Positions 26,501 through 39,150 of a stretch of DNA of 64,000 bases are shown piece after piece; positions within the stretch are counted from its first letter, which is position 1; every line of letters begins with the position of its first letter. This DNA is from Neodontobutis hainanensis (lineage: Eukaryota > Chordata > Actinopteri > Gobiiformes > Odontobutidae). The position numbers and the translations under genes were made by a program. The notes below the pieces were generated by a model. It was given only the letters and a program-made list of their open reading frames with translations. It searched no databases and had not been told where the DNA came from. The stretch spans positions 8,159,501 through 8,223,500 of the forward strand of contig JALDNG010000001.1 of NCBI GenBank assembly GCA_024349245.1, given 5' to 3'.

Positions 26501-28325
26501 CTGAACAAACAGGCCTGTTGTGACATTAGGTTTGTAATGGTACTGTCCCACTGTGTATACCCCAGCGTATCCATACACTAACCCCAAACAGGAGCTGCAC
26601 AACTTCAGACCTTAAACTAAACTCTAACACTGATATTAAAAAATGACTCCAGAGTTGAATAAATAAAGTTAACCATTCTGCTTTCCGTGACATTAAACTT
26701 CTGCAGGAATCAATCCACATTTGTTTCACTGTTTGATACATTTATCCTGAAATCTAATGACTCTTTAGTTTGTTTTGTTGCCATCGATTTCAATGCAATA
26801 AAGATAAAAGTGTGCAATCGATCCCAGAGGCTAATATACATCTGTGGAGGCCGTATCAGAGCTGAGTCGACAAAGACCTGCCGCTGAGCTCACGGTCTGT
26901 GGGAGAAAATCAGAAGCACAATAGGATTAATGAGAAAAGCTGCAATGTGTTCATACAATGGTTTTTGGATCATCAGGGTCAGCATAATTCTATTTTAAAG
27001 CACACATCTCAACCAAATAAATATGATTTTAGAAATACCGAGAAATACTCCTAAACATTGCTTGCCAAGGATATTAAAGCTATGACATATTCTGCAAAAG
27101 TTGGTTAATGTTGGCTACACAACCACTGTATTTGTCCCTTTAAAGCCACCGTACGTTTAAAGGAAATGATCCATCCTCAGTAACACTTTGGTCGCTCAGT
27201 AGACAGAACAGTACAGGAGGTCTTTAATATCTGCAGCAAATAGAGTTTATGACGCCCCCTGTTGCTAAATGTTGGATTTTATCTCAGATATTGAAACCTA
27301 CGCCCGGTGCTTTTGCTTTAACCTTTTCTTTATCTGATATTTCATCCTTTTGTATATTTATTTCTCAGTGTTTTTACTTGTTTGCATTGTCATTGTTCAT
27401 CTGAAGGAATTATCTATCCTTCTATATCATTTAGGGGTTCTTTGTTTAATGTCTGCTTGTGCTTAATGTAAAGCAATGTTTTTTTTCACAAAGTAAGATC
27501 CTTATATTAATCATTTTCTCGAGTAGAGTTTGCCAAAAACATTCCAAATGACCCTCCACTTCCTCACCTTCTCGTTATATTGTCCTCAGTTTGAATTCTT
27601 TCAGTGCAGAGCTGTGTGTCCATTAACATTCCCTGCGCAGCGCTCCGATCCTGGTTTAATTTGCTTCCTGGCTTTATCTACAGCAGCAGAGATAATGCAA
27701 ACATTTCCATGTTGTTAATTGAAATTCTGATTAATTAACACACCACCTTTTGTCATTGTGATGTACAATGGGAGAGTTCACACGAGGCAGAGAGCGTCCT
27801 ACAATCTGCAGCACAAACCCAAAAATGATTATATTGTATTAAACCGTCTGAAAGTTAAAGGTGGACAATGTAGGATTGTCCTGGAAAGTTAAATTACTTT
27901 TCACAGTCAGTGTTTCTGCACAAATGTTCTGCTGCATTTATTTTAATGTTTTGACAAAATGGATGTTGGTTTGATCAAAGTGCTTTAGAGACAGTGCAGA
28001 AAAACGCCCTTGTCTTTAGACCCTTCATCAAGGTGAAGAAAAAGTCAAACAACACAGCTGGAGAAAAAGAAGAAACCTCAGGGAGAACATCCAGGACGGA
28101 CAGTGCAGGGCAGGGATATGTCCAGGATAGTTACACAAATACATTACATATTTTGTTTTGTCATTTTCACATCTGATATGAGAACCTAAACAACAAACAT
28201 TATTGTTTAACCAGTCATTCTTAAAGTCAAGAGCCTCACTGTCTATTGTGAGTATAAAGCACACAAGCAAGTCTGTAACAGTGCAGAATAATATCAAACT
28301 TATTGTACTTTATGCAACCAAGCTT
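23567..28325. other. Non-coding sequence
   Basis: No gene is supported. A CpG-richer patch lies at 23715-23850. Stretches at 26690-26880 and 27610-27770 are free of obvious repeats and contain homeodomain-like ATTA words (for example GATTAATTAAC), so they are weak candidates for conserved non-coding DNA. Confidence 0.35.
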
Positions 28326-28392
28326 TGACAGCTCCCCTGCAGTACCTTCGCGGTCCATGAGGGGGCCCCGGCTCACAGTTTGAGAACCACTG
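28325..28392. mobile_element. Terminal fragment of a hAT-like element
   Basis: The stretch GGTCCATGAGGGGGCCCCGG and CTCACAGTTTGAGAACCACTG ends, on the other strand, as CAGTGGTTCTCAAACTGTGA. This is the terminal repeat of a familiar hAT (Charlie-like) group. The opposite end is not visible. Confidence 0.5.
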
Positions 28393-29284
28393 ACCTGCAC
28401 AAGTTTGGCACTGGTTCCTCCAAACCCACACAGATAATAGTCTTATTTAAATTCTACACATAAATAAGAAACAAACTGACCTCCATTGTTACAGATTTGT
28501 TTAATTGCCGGCAGAAACAGAGAAGGGGTTAAAAAAAAGCTGGATTTAAGTTTCCTTGTGTCCTAATTGCTTTTCTGTAAAGTGTAATCATATTACTGTA
28601 TCAGAAAAAGTAAAGTAGGTGCAAAGACCCTAGAGCGCTCCACTGAAGATGAGGCGCTTACTGATTTACTGATCCCAGTAAATCAGTTTGTTGTTACTTT
28701 TTTATGCAAAAAACTTTTGCACTAGACTTCTGCTTTATTTATGTTTTCATCCCAGCACGGAAGACAAGGGACGAAAACATGAAGAACCTAGCTCGGGTTA
28801 ACTTAGTGACAATCAGCCTTTTAATAAAATGTACGCATTAGGCCCAGATTTTGAGAATTGTATGCCTCCATGTTAGAGTATTAAGTATACATTATATGAT
28901 GGCTGTTCACACAAAGTCAAGTGTTTCTTTTTTATTTATTTTTTTGCTGTTTTTCTAAAAAAAACTTTTTCTTTGTATTAAATTATAGTTTTTGAAGATG
29001 ATAAACCTTATTTTGCAAAATGTACACTTTCTGGTGGCACATGCCCTCCGTTCTTTAAAAAGTATGGTTAGCTTTATGTGTTATTGGTTAGAGCCAGTAA
29101 AAATACCAAATTCTGTTTTGTTCTGCAGCAGAAAACACTCCTCCGCTGCTAAAGTCTCTAAATGAGGAGATTTACATCCAGCTGACCTCTGACCTCCAAC
29201 TGAAGCGGGAGTTTAGACAAATTAAAACCAGGAGCTGGACGTTTGAAGAGGAGTAAAAAAAGTTTAGGCAAAGTTAATAAAGTT

Positions 29285-29950
29285 TAGCTCCTTTGTTTAA
29301 AACAGATTTAATGTTGGTCTAGCCCAGATTTAGTCCTGGTTGTGTTTACACCTGTGTTACACTTTGGTTAATCCTGGGTTTGGGCTCACTTGAGTTCATG
29401 TTTTGGACTGTTTTAGTTCTGGGTTAGATTTGGGATTAGTTTAGGCCTGGTGTAGTCCAGTTTTAGACCTGGTTTATCTTTGATTAGAGCTGTTGTAGTC
29501 TTAGGTTAAGCCCAGGTTTAGTCTTGACTTTAGTCCTGGTTTAGACATAGTTAAGTTCTAGTTTAAAGCTTGTTTAGTCCTGATTTGTTTAATCTTTGGT
29601 TCAGACCTGATTTAGTCTCATTTGGTCCTGATTTCGACCTGTTTACACCAGGTTTAGTCCAGTTTAAGACCTGGATTAGTCCTTGGTGAAGACTGTAGAC
29701 CTGGTCGAGCTGTACACCTGTGTTAGTCCTGGAGGAATCAAGGGTTTCTATCTTAAACCTTAGTTTCATCTTGGTTTAGACCTGGCAAGACCTGGCTTAC
29801 TCCTGCTTACCCACCTTAATCTTTATTCCATTTTGTTTGTTTTGTCATACTTAAGTTTTAATCCAGAGCTAATGGTAGTTTAGACTTGGGTTAGATGTGG
29901 TTCAGTTCTGGTTCAGCTGAGTGTTTAGACCTTGGTTGGGTTGAGTTTTC
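29285..29950. repeat. Degenerate TTTAGTCCTGG/TTTAGACCTGG array
   Basis: Words such as TTTAGTCCTGGTT, TTTAGACCTGG, GGTTCAGACCTGATTTAGTC and TTAGTCCAG recur at irregular intervals across about 650 bases, mixed with diverged versions. No clean period remains. An accidental open frame in this stretch (29769-29563, minus) simply reflects the repeat. Confidence 0.65.
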
Positions 29951-32900
29951 TTCTTGACTATTCACAGCAGACAGAGCTTGGATGGAAGAGCTTAAAGACA
30001 GGTTCAAAATTCTAAAATGTGCCCAGAAAAGAAACAATACTCTGTTTTTTTATTTTTTATCCATTAATAATGCAAACCCTACTCTAGTCGTGCCCCAGAA
30101 ACATGACGTGAACAGAACAGCTGACCTTTCCATTTCCTTTCTAACACAATTTAACAAATCTGAAATCCAATCCACACTGAAGAGTCCGGTCTGAGAGACG
30201 TGCAGTTGTTCATGTCTGAAGCATTCAATCGATTCAAGAGGAAACCGCTGATGAGAGGCTGGTCACATGTTCTTTTTTAGATCAATACAATCTCCTCAGA
30301 CGCTCCCCATACGGCTCTCACCCACTGCTCTGCAACAACAAGGGTTTTTAAACAGGACAGGGCCACCATCAGTTACAATTTGGGATAAATCATAATAGGG
30401 GTTTTGCTAAAGTACAAAAGCCCAAAAAATAAATGTCCCAATAGAAAACGTTAAAATGAGCCTGAGCATTTACTGAAAAAGTAAATAGTAAAGGCACTCC
30501 TCTATAAAGCAAACACCAATACATTTTAGTTTAGTTATAACTGAGGCTTGTGGCTAATGATGGAATTGAAAACATTATAAGTTTAAAAAAGTGAAATAAA
30601 GTTTTTGAAGAGGCACAAAAGTAAAGTAAAAAATTCCTTCAATACTTGTCTTTCCCAGCCTTTTAAAGCTGGTTGACTTTTTGGGCTTTTATTTTGGAAT
30701 ACAGTGTTTGAACTCTGGTAAAGTGAGTGAAAGCTCAGCCTTTTGTAGCAGACAGAGAATAAATGGAGTGTTATCTGACGATCCAGACTCACAGGCGACC
30801 GAGGGATTATTGATCGATACCAGTGACCAGGAGCTCCCAGAGGTTCTTCTGGAGACAAACCAAAAGGGCTCGGCTTCTCTCAGATGAAGATTTAAAACAT
30901 GTCAATATGCGCAAAAATATTTAATTCAACCAAATATATTTTAAAAATGGACCACACTTGATTTTGTGAGTTAACTTTATACAACCAAACAAAAGTACAT
31001 GTGAGAAGTTAATTTCTTTTTACTTCTGCATTGTTTGACAGTTTAATCCTAAAGCTCATTGTAGAAAAACAAAAGAAAAAGAAAGACATCCTCTAGGCTT
31101 TATAATAATTCATTTTTATAGATGAGAATGACCAGCCCACAGTGGGAGTTTGGCCAATCAGAGCTCACTTCAGGAAACAGGAGCGCTCCCATTGGTCGAC
31201 AATGGTGTCAACAACACAATAAACCAGGAAAGGAGTAATCTGTTGCATAATATGTTTGACAGCTAAACAGCTAATTATAAAAAACATTTTTATTATAGTG
31301 GTTTTAGTGAGTTCCAGTGCTGATCCTGCTCTTGTTGATGTGTCCTTCTGTGTTGTATGTTTTAAGGATATGATGCTGCAAGGTTAATTTCCCCAAGAGG
31401 GACAATAAAGAAACTTTGAACTTTGAACTTATGGAACGTTAGGAATGTACAAAGTGTACGTCACAAAGGATTGTGTGAGAGTTTATTTGTGAGAGTGACA
31501 GTGAATATATCTTCAAAGGGGTAGGCTACAATCTAGTCAAAAAAGATTTTATTTTTATACTCGTCTAAAGTTTCTCAGCAGTGAAAATGTTGATGACATT
31601 TACCTTGTGATTAGCATCTCGGATAAACAGCCTTTTACGCTCAGATAATTCAAATGTTTTTGCTCTGTTCCTATCGAGCTGAGGCTAAATGAGATGTTTG
31701 TTGACGAGGTGTGTTTGGAGTGAACGGTCTGAGGGTGTTATCTTCAGAGACGTATTGATCCCAGCCCAGAGCTTTTACTGCCCTCTGACTCTTATCGATG
31801 CTCTCACTGCTGTGGTCCCACTGCCCACACACTCTGCAGAAACTAAACCACAGGAACAGGCCTCTCCTTTCATCATTAATGTATGGACAGTCAGAAAGCG
31901 GAAGAAAACGTCAGAAATGTTAATAATTTGAGTCACGTGGTCAGTCGCTTGGAGGACAAACACTAGATGAGAAGGACCAAGTGGAAGAAGGCAAGTCAAG
32001 GAATGAATTAGAAGTATTTACTTTGTGAACACATATAGAACGGCAAAAAGATATGACCTTAAGATTTAATCTAGGCTTTATAATAAAGAATGTTGATAGA
32101 TGATATGATAATAGATGAGAACAATCAGCCCACAGCAGGAGTTTGGCCAATCACAGCTGTTGAACTGAAGTCTTTACTAAGGTCTTCATTACTGAGGATT
32201 TGCACTTTGCTCCTTTGCTTTTAGTCTCTCAGTAATGTGTTACTTTATTTGTGTCTTCCTTTTACCTTCTGCATAAACCTCTTGAGCTACCACATCCAGC
32301 CCACTGAAAAAAAACAAAACAAGCTTGGACATAATGTCTGGACAGTTTGAGTAATACACAGTGGCTGTACAGAGTGAAGAAAATGTCATTGGGATTCATT
32401 TTTCTTTTTGTCTTGTGTTGTTCCTTACTTTGAACCTGTGTCCTTCTAATGATTGTCCCTTACTCTCCGTTTTCTAACACAGTGAAAATGGCTCAGAGCC
32501 TGGTCAGAGACAAATCTGTGGAGCATGAGTCACACATGACGCCTTTAAAAGTGTGACAAGAATAAATAAAATAAAATAAAAAACACACTGAAAAAACGGC
32601 CACCTTCTTTGCATCTGTTCTCAGGGCTTTGTGGAGGCAGCAACGACTGGCCGTTTATCACAAAGTGGGTATTTAACTCGGTGGGACGTGTCGTATTGAT
32701 TGGGTTTTTGTAATTTTCTCTGCAGCAGATTGGGCCACAGCGAGCAGCGTTAAAATGAACAGGATGAAGCCTGGAGCGCTGCCTGAGTAATGCTTTTCAG
32801 ACAGAAACACCAGAGCACTTTCACGCAACACACAGAACACAAGTCTTTATTGTAATGAGACTAAATGTTCGAATTACTCAAAGTGAAGTTAATTCAGGTT

Positions 32901-34070
32901 TGTCTGCGACCTGGAAAAACCTGAAGCACAGTTGGTTTATGGTTCCAGCCTAGTTAAAGTCATGAAAAATTTGTGGAATAGGCAAATGTAGGACTGAACA
33001 TGTGTGAAAAAAAGGAAATGATGACTGGAGTAGACTCAGCAGCTGTGGGTGGGGCTCGTTTTTTTGTATTTGAGGAAAACTGTTTAATAACTTAATGAAA
33101 TCATCTGTGAAAAAAGGAGACCCTAATACCAGGCTTTATTATTATCAAGGATTTATTAGCGTGTGTAAAGCAGCTGCTCTGCTCGTTTGCTTCCATTTGC
33201 TGTTTGCTGCAGCACCCCCACCCGGTGAGAGCTGTATCTTCGACTTAAAAAGTTTAATAAAATATTCTGAAATATTCTGAAAAGTTGATGCAATGGTATT
33301 GAAAACCTAGTCCAGATGGTTGGCATTAATCTTTTAAAGTGTGTGTAAATGAAAATATGAATACAAAAATTAGGAATACAGCTATTAAATTTAACGTCAT
33401 TGTATTAAACATCCCCCGCACCCGCAAGTGTAATTGACTCCCCACGTCCCTCCATGAAGCCTGCTCAAGTCGGGAAATATGTGTAGTACAAACATATTTC
33501 ACAGTGACTCTTTGCCTGAACAGTTCATGTAATGCAGGTGTAACTGGACTCAGGTGCAGCACACAGCAGTGTATTCAGATTCACAGTCTTATAGGTATTT
33601 ATTATAATAACTTTTATTGTTATATTGTTTAAATTGTTTATAGTTCCTGGGTGCTCATAGTTCTCTTCAGGTTATGTCAAATTCATCTTCTGGAACTAGA
33701 CGTAGACATAACTTGCCACGGGACTTCTGTACATTGACAGAAACCCAAAATCAACAGAAACAACAATCCAGGTCAGCAACTGCACCACAGACTGACTACG
33801 AATGCTGGAAAGTCTCTTGTGGAATGGAGAAGATTAATCTGTCAGGTGAAAGTATATATACTGGTTTTATTTGGAATGAGTAACAGCTGTGAGCACAGGT
33901 GAGCTGATAGAAGAGCGGGAAAACAAGAGGAAAATGTGCACTGGAGTTAGAGTAAAAAGATAAAGTAAATATAGAGCTGGAATGGGCTAAGAGGGAAATG
34001 GGGCAGAAACTGTGTTTAACTTTTAAGTACAGTACATTAACTATAATTTTTTTGAGTATTTATTCTTCGT
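29951..34070. other. Non-coding AT-rich sequence with a short duplication
   Basis: No gene is supported. 31095-31165 and 32068-32160 share CTAGGCTTTATAATAA, ATAGATGAGAA, CAGCCCACAG and GAGTTTGGCCAATCA in the same order, about 1 kb apart. 31360-31435 (TTTCCCCAAGAGGGACAATA, AAACTTTGAACTTTGAACTT) looks like a dispersed 3'-end-type repeat. Confidence 0.45.
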
Positions 34071-34074
34071 TAAT

Positions 34075-34195
34075 TTTTTTTTCTACCGCTTTGTCTCGTA
34101 AGGGTTCGCGGGTGACTGGAGCCTATCCCAGCAGCTTTGGGCCTGAGGCGGGGTACACCCTGGACAGTGGCCAGTTAGTTGCAGGGCTAACATAT
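34075..34195. repeat. Interspersed teleost repeat fragment
   Basis: ACTGGAGCCTATCCCAGCAG, CTTTGGGCCTGAGGCGGGGT and ACACCCTGGACAGTGGCCAG are shared with 39998-40070, 41480-41510 and 54935-55035. The order of these words is typical of an abundant fish repeat. Confidence 0.7.
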
Positions 34196-34840
34196 AGAGT
34201 TTTTTGAGTATTTATTCAGTTTTTAATTTAAAATGTAACATGTGAGTTTATTCTGTGTTATGAAAACCTGATTAAAAGTTGAAAGCTCTAAGACAATCAT
34301 AAGCAATTATAATAACTCTGTGTAATGTCGTGAATATTCACTCCACAGTCGGCCTCAGTGACTCGGTGTTCATCTGGAGCCTGTGACATAACCTCCTTCA
34401 TGACGTACGGTCAGTGAGTGGTGTGATCAAAGTGGAGTGGGTCTGAGACGAGAGACAGAGGTTAAGATCCAGAGTTACTTCTCAGAGAACAGCTCTTAAA
34501 TGGATCTGAACACAGGCTCTTTTTACACTTACAGAGAGATTTAAAACAAGTTTCCATTAATTAATAAAAAAATGGATGACTGATAATTGTAACAACCTTG
34601 TTGCAGTTCATGAATAATGTTGACTGGTGACTTTGTAAAGTTAATTAAGTCTGGAATATACTTTAATTTAAACTTCAGTACGTAATGTTTAACTATAATG
34701 ATGCTTCTTTTCTCTGATCGGATGCATCCAGAGGCACTTGATAGTGCTGCCCTCTAGAAAACCAACTCTTTTATTAAAAGAAGGGGCTCTGTCAGTCTGC
34801 CAAGGTACATAGGACTACCAAACCTTGACTACACTCCCAC

Positions 34841-35395
34841 ATCGAGACACCTCGAGACACCTCGAGACACATCGAGACACATCGAGACACATCGAGACTC
34901 ATCGAGACACATCGAGACACCTCGAGACACCTCGAGACACATCGAGACACATCGAGACACATCGAGACTCATCGAGACACATCGAGACTCATCGAGACAC
35001 ATCGAGACTCATCGAGACACATCGAGACACCTCGAGACACATCGAGACACATCGAGACACATCGAGACTCATCGAGACACCTCGAGACACCTCGAGACAC
35101 ATTGAGACTCATCGAGACACATCGAGACACATCGAGACACATCGAGACTCATCGAGACACATCGAGACACCTCGAGACACCTCGAGACACATCGAGACAC
35201 ATCGAGACACATCGAGACTCATCGAGACACATCGAGACTCATCGAGACACATCGAGACTCATCGAGACACATCGAGACACCTCGAGACACATCGAGACAC
35301 ATCGAGACACATCGAGACTCATCGAGACACCTCGAGACACCTCGAGACACATTGAGACTCATCGAGACACATCGAGACTCATTGAGACACACACT
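34841..35395. repeat. 10-bp satellite (ATCGAGACAC)n with 250-bp higher-order period
   Basis: About 55 tandem 10-mers occur in three main forms, ATCGAGACAC, CTCGAGACAC and ATCGAGACTC, plus a rarer ATTGAGACTC. The order of forms from 34871 to 35110 is repeated unit for unit from 35121 to 35360, and the rare ATTGAGACTC units sit exactly 250 bases apart at 35101 and 35351. Open reading frames across the array are a consequence of the 10-mer lacking stops and are not genes. Confidence 0.96.
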
Positions 35396-37620
35396 CATCG
35401 TAATGCCTCCCGTTGTCATGACGACAGTGAAAACAGGGAAAGAGCGATTTTCCGTTTTTATAAACTACTATTATACTATTATGCACTCCTCTGTAAATGG
35501 AGCCTGGAGAAATGGAACAGACAGCGTCAGGAAGGGCATTTGGTATTAAAACATTTGCCAAGTTACTCGTGTGAAGTACGACGCTGTGGCTGACCCCCAG
35601 AGTGAGATAAGCCGAATAACACTATTAACCCATTTAATCGATTGGTCACTAGTGTGGTGATGAGGAAAAAAGGGTTTTATGTGTATTCAGTTTTGGGACT
35701 AGTTTGGTTTTACAAAGAAATAATACAAGAAGGCATAGAAAATCCTTATGGTCTGCCAAAGAAATGGACAGAATTAGTGAGTATTTTTTAGATTTAGATT
35801 TTGATGTAATTACTTTTGGAATAAGTCTGGCATGGTTTAAAACTAATATACATGTATTGGGCCATTAGAATCAAATTGGAGAAGATACCCAAGTGAATCC
35901 TATTAAAATAAAATAAAAAATTATTAGAATACAGGACAAAAAAGGAGCCCTGCACTTAAATCAGTGTCAGGTATGATTAATGAACCATTATTATTTGTCT
36001 ATTCGAACATCCTACCTCTGAACCAAACATTAGTCTGGGAGGAAGTTTGTTTGAAAAAGCAAATTCACGGCTCGAGTGCGTCATGTTGAGAGTTTCAGAG
36101 CCAGTGCAGAGGTAGACGTTAGCAATTTGCGCTGCTTAATGACCCAGACTGGAGTGATTAATGGAAGGTTTTACATTGTGTTTCACTGCTCGACTTCAGT
36201 TCTAACTCCAGCGTCTTTAAAGCCCCGCTCAAGGTCGACGAGCCTCGGAACAGGGCCCGCTGAGACGACAGTGCTATTACTGGAGTTTGTGCCGGAGTTG
36301 TGCTCACAAAGGCCTGAATGCAGGGGGCTTTCCCACCAGGGACCACCCCCGGTGCGACAGGGGCCTCTGGGACTGCGCTAACCCGCTTTGAGGAGCTCGA
36401 ACGGTGGGTTGTTAAAGACGACACAGGCAGCATGATGGATTGGTTTGAACTAGAACAAGCCCGGAAGAAAGAGCTCTTACCTTCGTCACATGACCTACAA
36501 AACTGAAGCTGAGGGGATGTTGACACATGGAACTGTGGACATAATACAAAAGATATAGAGCTATTGATCCTATTCATGCACTTGTTTTGATTATGTTTTT
36601 ATTAATATTTTTAAACAGATGTGCACGACGTGGCCAGGGCCTTAAACATGTACCCATCAGAAAGCAGCATTAGTTATTCTTCTGACCGATCCCGCCATTC
36701 AGAAAAGCCCCTCACCTGTGTCCTATACATCAACACTAACAAGCAGAAGTGACACGAAGAGCCTGCTCTTTGTATTGGCATCCATTTCAGGCTGTGATGG
36801 GGAATTATAATCTCCAGAAGGGATATATATTTTCTGCTTGACTCCAGAAGTAGGAAGCCTGTGTTAATTTTACCTTCCTCTCCAAATTGATTAGTGGATC
36901 AGGGGCTAATTCGACCCTGGAGGAGCCGCCGCAGACACAGGCTCCACGCAAAACCCCAGGACAAGGACTTTAAACAGCTAGCACTAAGTCCCACCGTCTA
37001 ATGCAGAGGACATGTTACAGCCTATGAAATTAAAAGGGATTGTGAGTCAAAAACACACGAGGAAATAAAATGAACTCAATCTGGGGACAACCGCTTCCAT
37101 CACTGCATTAAGTCCAGGATTAGTCCAGGAGTGAGTTGACTTATGCTCTGGTCAATACTACTTCAAGGTCTAAATCAGAACACATCTGCTCACATAGGAG
37201 TCCCCAGTGCTCGGCAGCAGTTATGTGAACCCTTTGTGTATCCCGCTGTGATAAGGATCTTTAATCAGAACGAAGATCCACATCACTCTCCAACAAAAAA
37301 TAAATCAATGACTACATTAAAGAACTCTCTGAGTGAATACACAATCTAACAATCTAAACACATATAACACAAATAAGTGACCACAATAAATACACAGACT
37401 GAGAGGTTGAGGAACAACCTTTATGTTAACCTAATTTTTAAGTTTGTCTTTCTGTTGATGTGAAAAATGGACATAGATAAGTCTGTAGCACTGACAGGTC
37501 ATCCAGACCTCAGCAGATGGTGCTGGTCCCAATCTCAGGCAAGAAGCTAGCATCAATCTATGGGACAATGGCAAATTTAAGACATTTGAAGCTCTAAGAA
37601 ATCAATATTATATACCAGAA
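35396..37620. other. Mostly non-coding; one GC-rich short open frame
   Basis: A local GC-rich island at about 36190-36480 holds a 62-codon plus-strand frame (36318-36506) containing TRFEELERWVVKDDTGSMMD and DWFELEQARKKELLP. It reads more like protein than its surroundings, but I recognise no family and see no splice context. 36780-36960 is a repeat-free stretch that could be conserved non-coding DNA. The rest holds nothing I can support. Confidence 0.3.
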
Positions 37621-37624
37621 GAAG

Positions 37625-37690
37625 AAGAAGAAAGTTTAATTATATAGCACCTTTCACAGACATAGTCACTAAGTGCTTCACATGCAGCCA
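37625..37690 (-). repeat. SINE/LINE 3' tail fragment
   Basis: On the minus strand GTGAAGCACTTAGTGAC and AAAGGTGCTATATAATTAAA match the tail type seen at 13430-13490. GAAGAAGAAGAAGAAA flanks it on the plus strand. Confidence 0.4.
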
Positions 37691-38012
37691 TTGTTCATGC
37701 GCTGTGGTCTTCTTGAAAATGAAATAGAGCATTTTACAAAAATAACATACAAAATACAGACATAACACACAAGCAGTTCTAACAACAGTAGCTGTTACAC
37801 ATACGTGGTCACAACTACAGTAGCTCTGTGGGGCAATGTTATATACCAGCTGAGGACTTTTATAAGTATCTTCAGCCCAGGCATTATTAAAGACAAAAAA
37901 TATATTCTTGAACGCTCAGATGATGTACATATGTTAAAAAAGAATGGGCAATTTGTTTCCAGATTTTTTTCTGAATTACAGACATTGAAGAACAGAGGTC
38001 TTGCAGCAAATA

Positions 38013-38258
38013 GCCAATAGTATTCAACCTGGAGGCCAAGGGGGTGGGGCAATTTCTGCAGAAACAAGAAAGGACATGGTCACAGCCAAACACCATGGCT
38101 GTATATTAGAACTGGATAGGAGACCGCACATTTCCCTTGAAACAAATTTGATTAGTGGTCACTCGAGGTATTGCAGCAAAAAAAAACACCACCAGACATA
38201 AATACTCACACCATATACATATTTCATAATATTTCACACCAAGTGTAATTTGTTTAAA
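38013..38258. repeat. Segmental duplication block A, copy 1
   Basis: GCCAATAGTATTCAACCTGG, GGGGTGGGGCAATTTC and GGTCACAGCCAAA, and at the far end ATAATATTTCACACCAAGTG, recur in the same order and orientation at 59781-59975. The middle differs by about 50 bases in length. Confidence 0.75.
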
Positions 38259-38261
38259 TAT

Positions 38262-38510
38262 AAAAATGCATAGTATATATAACACTTTTCAAGATACTTT
38301 ACATATCCATTATTCGTTCACTCCACAGTCACACCCTGGTGGTGTTAATCTACAGCTGTCCTGAAGCAGACTGACAGAGACATGGCAGCCATTTTGCGCC
38401 TGCAAACTCTCCGACCCATACCAAACATTCAAGTACACAAAATCAGTATGAACTGTGAGGAGAGCGGGAATCAACCTTACCACTGAGCCATCATGACCCA
38501 ACCTGTTATG
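38262..38510 (-). mobile_element. tRNA-derived SINE, degraded head
   Basis: On the minus strand the head reads GATGGCTCAGTGGTAAGG then GATTCCCGCTCTCC, followed by CACAGTTCATACTG, a GGCTGCCAT module and a tail GTAAAGTATCTTGAAAAGTG then TTATATATA. The head resembles a tRNA A box and a truncated B box. The body shares the CAAAATGGCTGCCA and CTGTGGAGTGAA modules with the SINE at 51208-51504. Confidence 0.7.
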
Positions 38511-38870
38511 GTAACAGTGTTTTTTAATGTCCTCTTTATTATTTTGTGCAGTGGTAAATGTTGAGTTAATATGTTTGCAGTGGTTTAACATGGTTATACT
38601 ATAAATTCCAACAGTTCCAGAATAATTATCCAATTTAAAAAATCACAAAAAATATGTTTAAATAATTTTTTTCATGTTTTTATTGTTTTAATGTTCTTAT
38701 GTCAAAAATGACATGCTACTATGTAATAGTAGCATTTTCTCCAAAAACGAGAAAAACATTAATATTACATGAGCTTTAATATTACAAGACCTTTGTAAAT
38801 AGATCTGTAGGTGAAAATCTTATATATACATTTACAATGAGGGAATAGTGTGAAGGCATAAGATATTCAT

Positions 38871-39150
38871 TAAAAACAAACAACTGTTTTTATTGTTGTT
38901 TATTCAAAAATCCACATCTACAATATGAATAAAACACAAACAGACATGAACCATAAACCTCAAAGAAATGCAGTAAATCCTGACATTAATATTCTTTCAC
39001 TGGAAAAAAAAAACACATCCAAAGTCTGAGAGTTGTTAAAGTCTTTTCTCTCGGATTCAGACCTAGAGAAGAAGGTTCTGACTGGACTGTTTTAATGGTG
39101 AATAATTTCCAGGTCATTATCTGTTGGAATACACTTCACACTAATAATTA
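38871..39150 (-). repeat. Segmental duplication block B, copy 1 (3'UTR-like)
   Basis: This stretch matches 62824-63092 at length: AAACCTCAAAGAAATGCAGT, AATCCTGACATTAATATTCT, TTCACTGGAAAAAAAA, GGATTCAGACCTAGAGAA, GTGAATAATTTCCA and GTCATTATCTGTTGGAAT. On the minus strand it ends with two AATAAA signals (38904-38899 and 38894-38889), which would fit the 3' end of a minus-strand transcript such as the receptor gene to its right. That link is inference. Confidence 0.7.

Noticed and set aside
34825..35593. Two long open frames of about 160-176 codons with RDTSRHIETH repeats
   Set aside because: They are translations of the 10-bp satellite. The repeat has no stop in several frames, so the open frames carry no coding evidence.
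36158..36577. 139-codon minus-strand open frame
   Set aside because: It is Ser/Pro-rich shadow translation of the same GC-rich island as the plus-strand frame, without any motif.
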